Source: Acidobacteriota bacterium
GTDB lineage: Bacteria; Acidobacteriota; Vicinamibacteria; Vicinamibacterales; UBA8438
NCBI GenBank assembly: GCA_003533545.1
Contig: DQEK01000113.1
Span: 14,294-21,210 of the forward strand
Reading direction: 5' to 3'
Length of the DNA stretch: 6,917 bases
Notes under the pieces: generated by a model
What the model was told of the DNA's origin: nothing
The model's database searches: none
What the model saw: the letters and a program-made list of their open reading frames with translations, nothing else
Shown here: positions 6,656 through 6,917 of the stretch, piece after piece
How the letters are laid out: each line of letters starts with the position of its first letter
How positions within the stretch are numbered: the first letter of the stretch is position 1
Translations under genes and position numbers: made by a program

Positions 6656-6917
6656 TTATTGCCTGATTTTCGCCTTCGCTTCCCGGCGGCGCGCGTGCAA
6701 GATTGGCTCTGTATAGCCATTTGGTTGCTCACGCCCCTTGAACACTAAATCGCAAGCGGCTTGAAAGGCGACGCTGTCGTCCAAGTTCGGAGCCATCTGG
6801 CGATAATCGGGGTCGCCAGCGTTCTGACCATCGACAACCGCGGCCATGCGCTCCAGGGTCTCCCGAACCTGCGCTTCTGTACAGACGCCGTGTCGTAGCC
6901 AGTTACAGATGTGCTGG
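6656..6917 (-). CDS. glcB: Malate synthase G, C-terminal part (5' end outside window)
   Basis: The frame is open from the right edge (6916) to the TAA at 6656-6658 and gives 86 residues. They match the C-terminal helical domain of malate synthase [11 protein letters not shown], then [36 protein letters not shown], and the hallmark [15 protein letters not shown]. The family enzyme is a monomer of about 720 residues that condenses glyoxylate with acetyl-CoA to malate in the cytoplasm, closing the glyoxylate bypass or using glycolate-derived glyoxylate. Catalytic residues upstream of this fragment cannot be checked. The internal ATG at 6847 is not the start, because the family match continues unbroken to the window edge. 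The last residues (AKAKIRQ) run slightly past the conserved end. Its promoter and any partner, such as isocitrate lyase, lie to the right of the window. Confidence 0.95.
   Translation of the reverse strand, partial: QHICNWLRHGVCTEAQVRETLERMAAVVDGQNAGDPDYRQMAPNLDDSVAFQAACDLVFKGREQPNGYTEPILHARRREAKAKIRQ

Noticed and set aside
6485..6748. Plus-strand open stretch with an aromatic segment (HYYRKDWRWRR near 6569-6601)
   Set aside because: The segment briefly looks protein-like, but there is no ribosome site or recognisable domain. The frame then runs antisense through the secure glcB 3' end.
1..6917. CRISPR array, transposon ends, tRNA or rRNA genes
   Set aside because: Reading both strands by eye I saw no regularly spaced direct repeats, no transposase-like product, no flanking terminal inverted repeats and no cloverleaf-like segment.

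Overview
The window holds seven protein genes packed tightly, two of them cut by the window edges. Base composition is moderately GC-rich by eye, genes overlap or nearly abut, and every recognisable protein is bacterial. The content points to an aerobic chemoheterotroph that degrades plant-derived aromatic acids and uses the glyoxylate bypass. I cannot assign a phylum. No rRNA, tRNA, transposase, CRISPR array or phage gene was seen.

Region 1 (1-2460, plus strand) is a protocatechuate (beta-ketoadipate) operon. It contains the C-terminal end of pcaG (protocatechuate 3,4-dioxygenase alpha chain), complete pcaB (3-carboxy-cis,cis-muconate cycloisomerase) and complete pcaD (3-oxoadipate enol-lactonase). 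The genes overlap by 8 bp and 4 bp, which suggests translational coupling. pcaH probably lies just upstream, outside the window. The decarboxylase gene pcaC does not follow pcaD and is not fused to it.

Region 2 (2470-5224) is a divergent pair. On the minus strand is a 408-residue protein with two OsmC-like halves. Only the second half keeps the cysteine pair; the first has serine at both positions. On the plus strand is an SLC13/DASS-type anion or dicarboxylate permease with non-canonical signature motifs. The OsmC gene converges on pcaD with a 9-bp gap.

Region 3 (5225-6310, minus strand) is a family-2 glycosyltransferase with a long C-terminal extension that contains a probable membrane segment. 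Its stop codon directly abuts the permease stop codon, with no spacer.

Region 4 (6311-6655) is about 345 bp without a convincing gene. It is followed by the C-terminal end of malate synthase G (glcB, minus strand), which runs off the right edge.

Metabolically, the pca enzymes carry protocatechuate towards beta-ketoadipate, whose further breakdown gives succinyl-CoA and acetyl-CoA. Malate synthase would condense the acetyl-CoA with glyoxylate, and the permease could move dicarboxylates or related acids. The link between the pca genes, the OsmC protein and the permease is inferred from proximity only. The most unusual item is the tandem OsmC protein with one apparently dead half. I found no clear sign of an entirely new multi-gene system.
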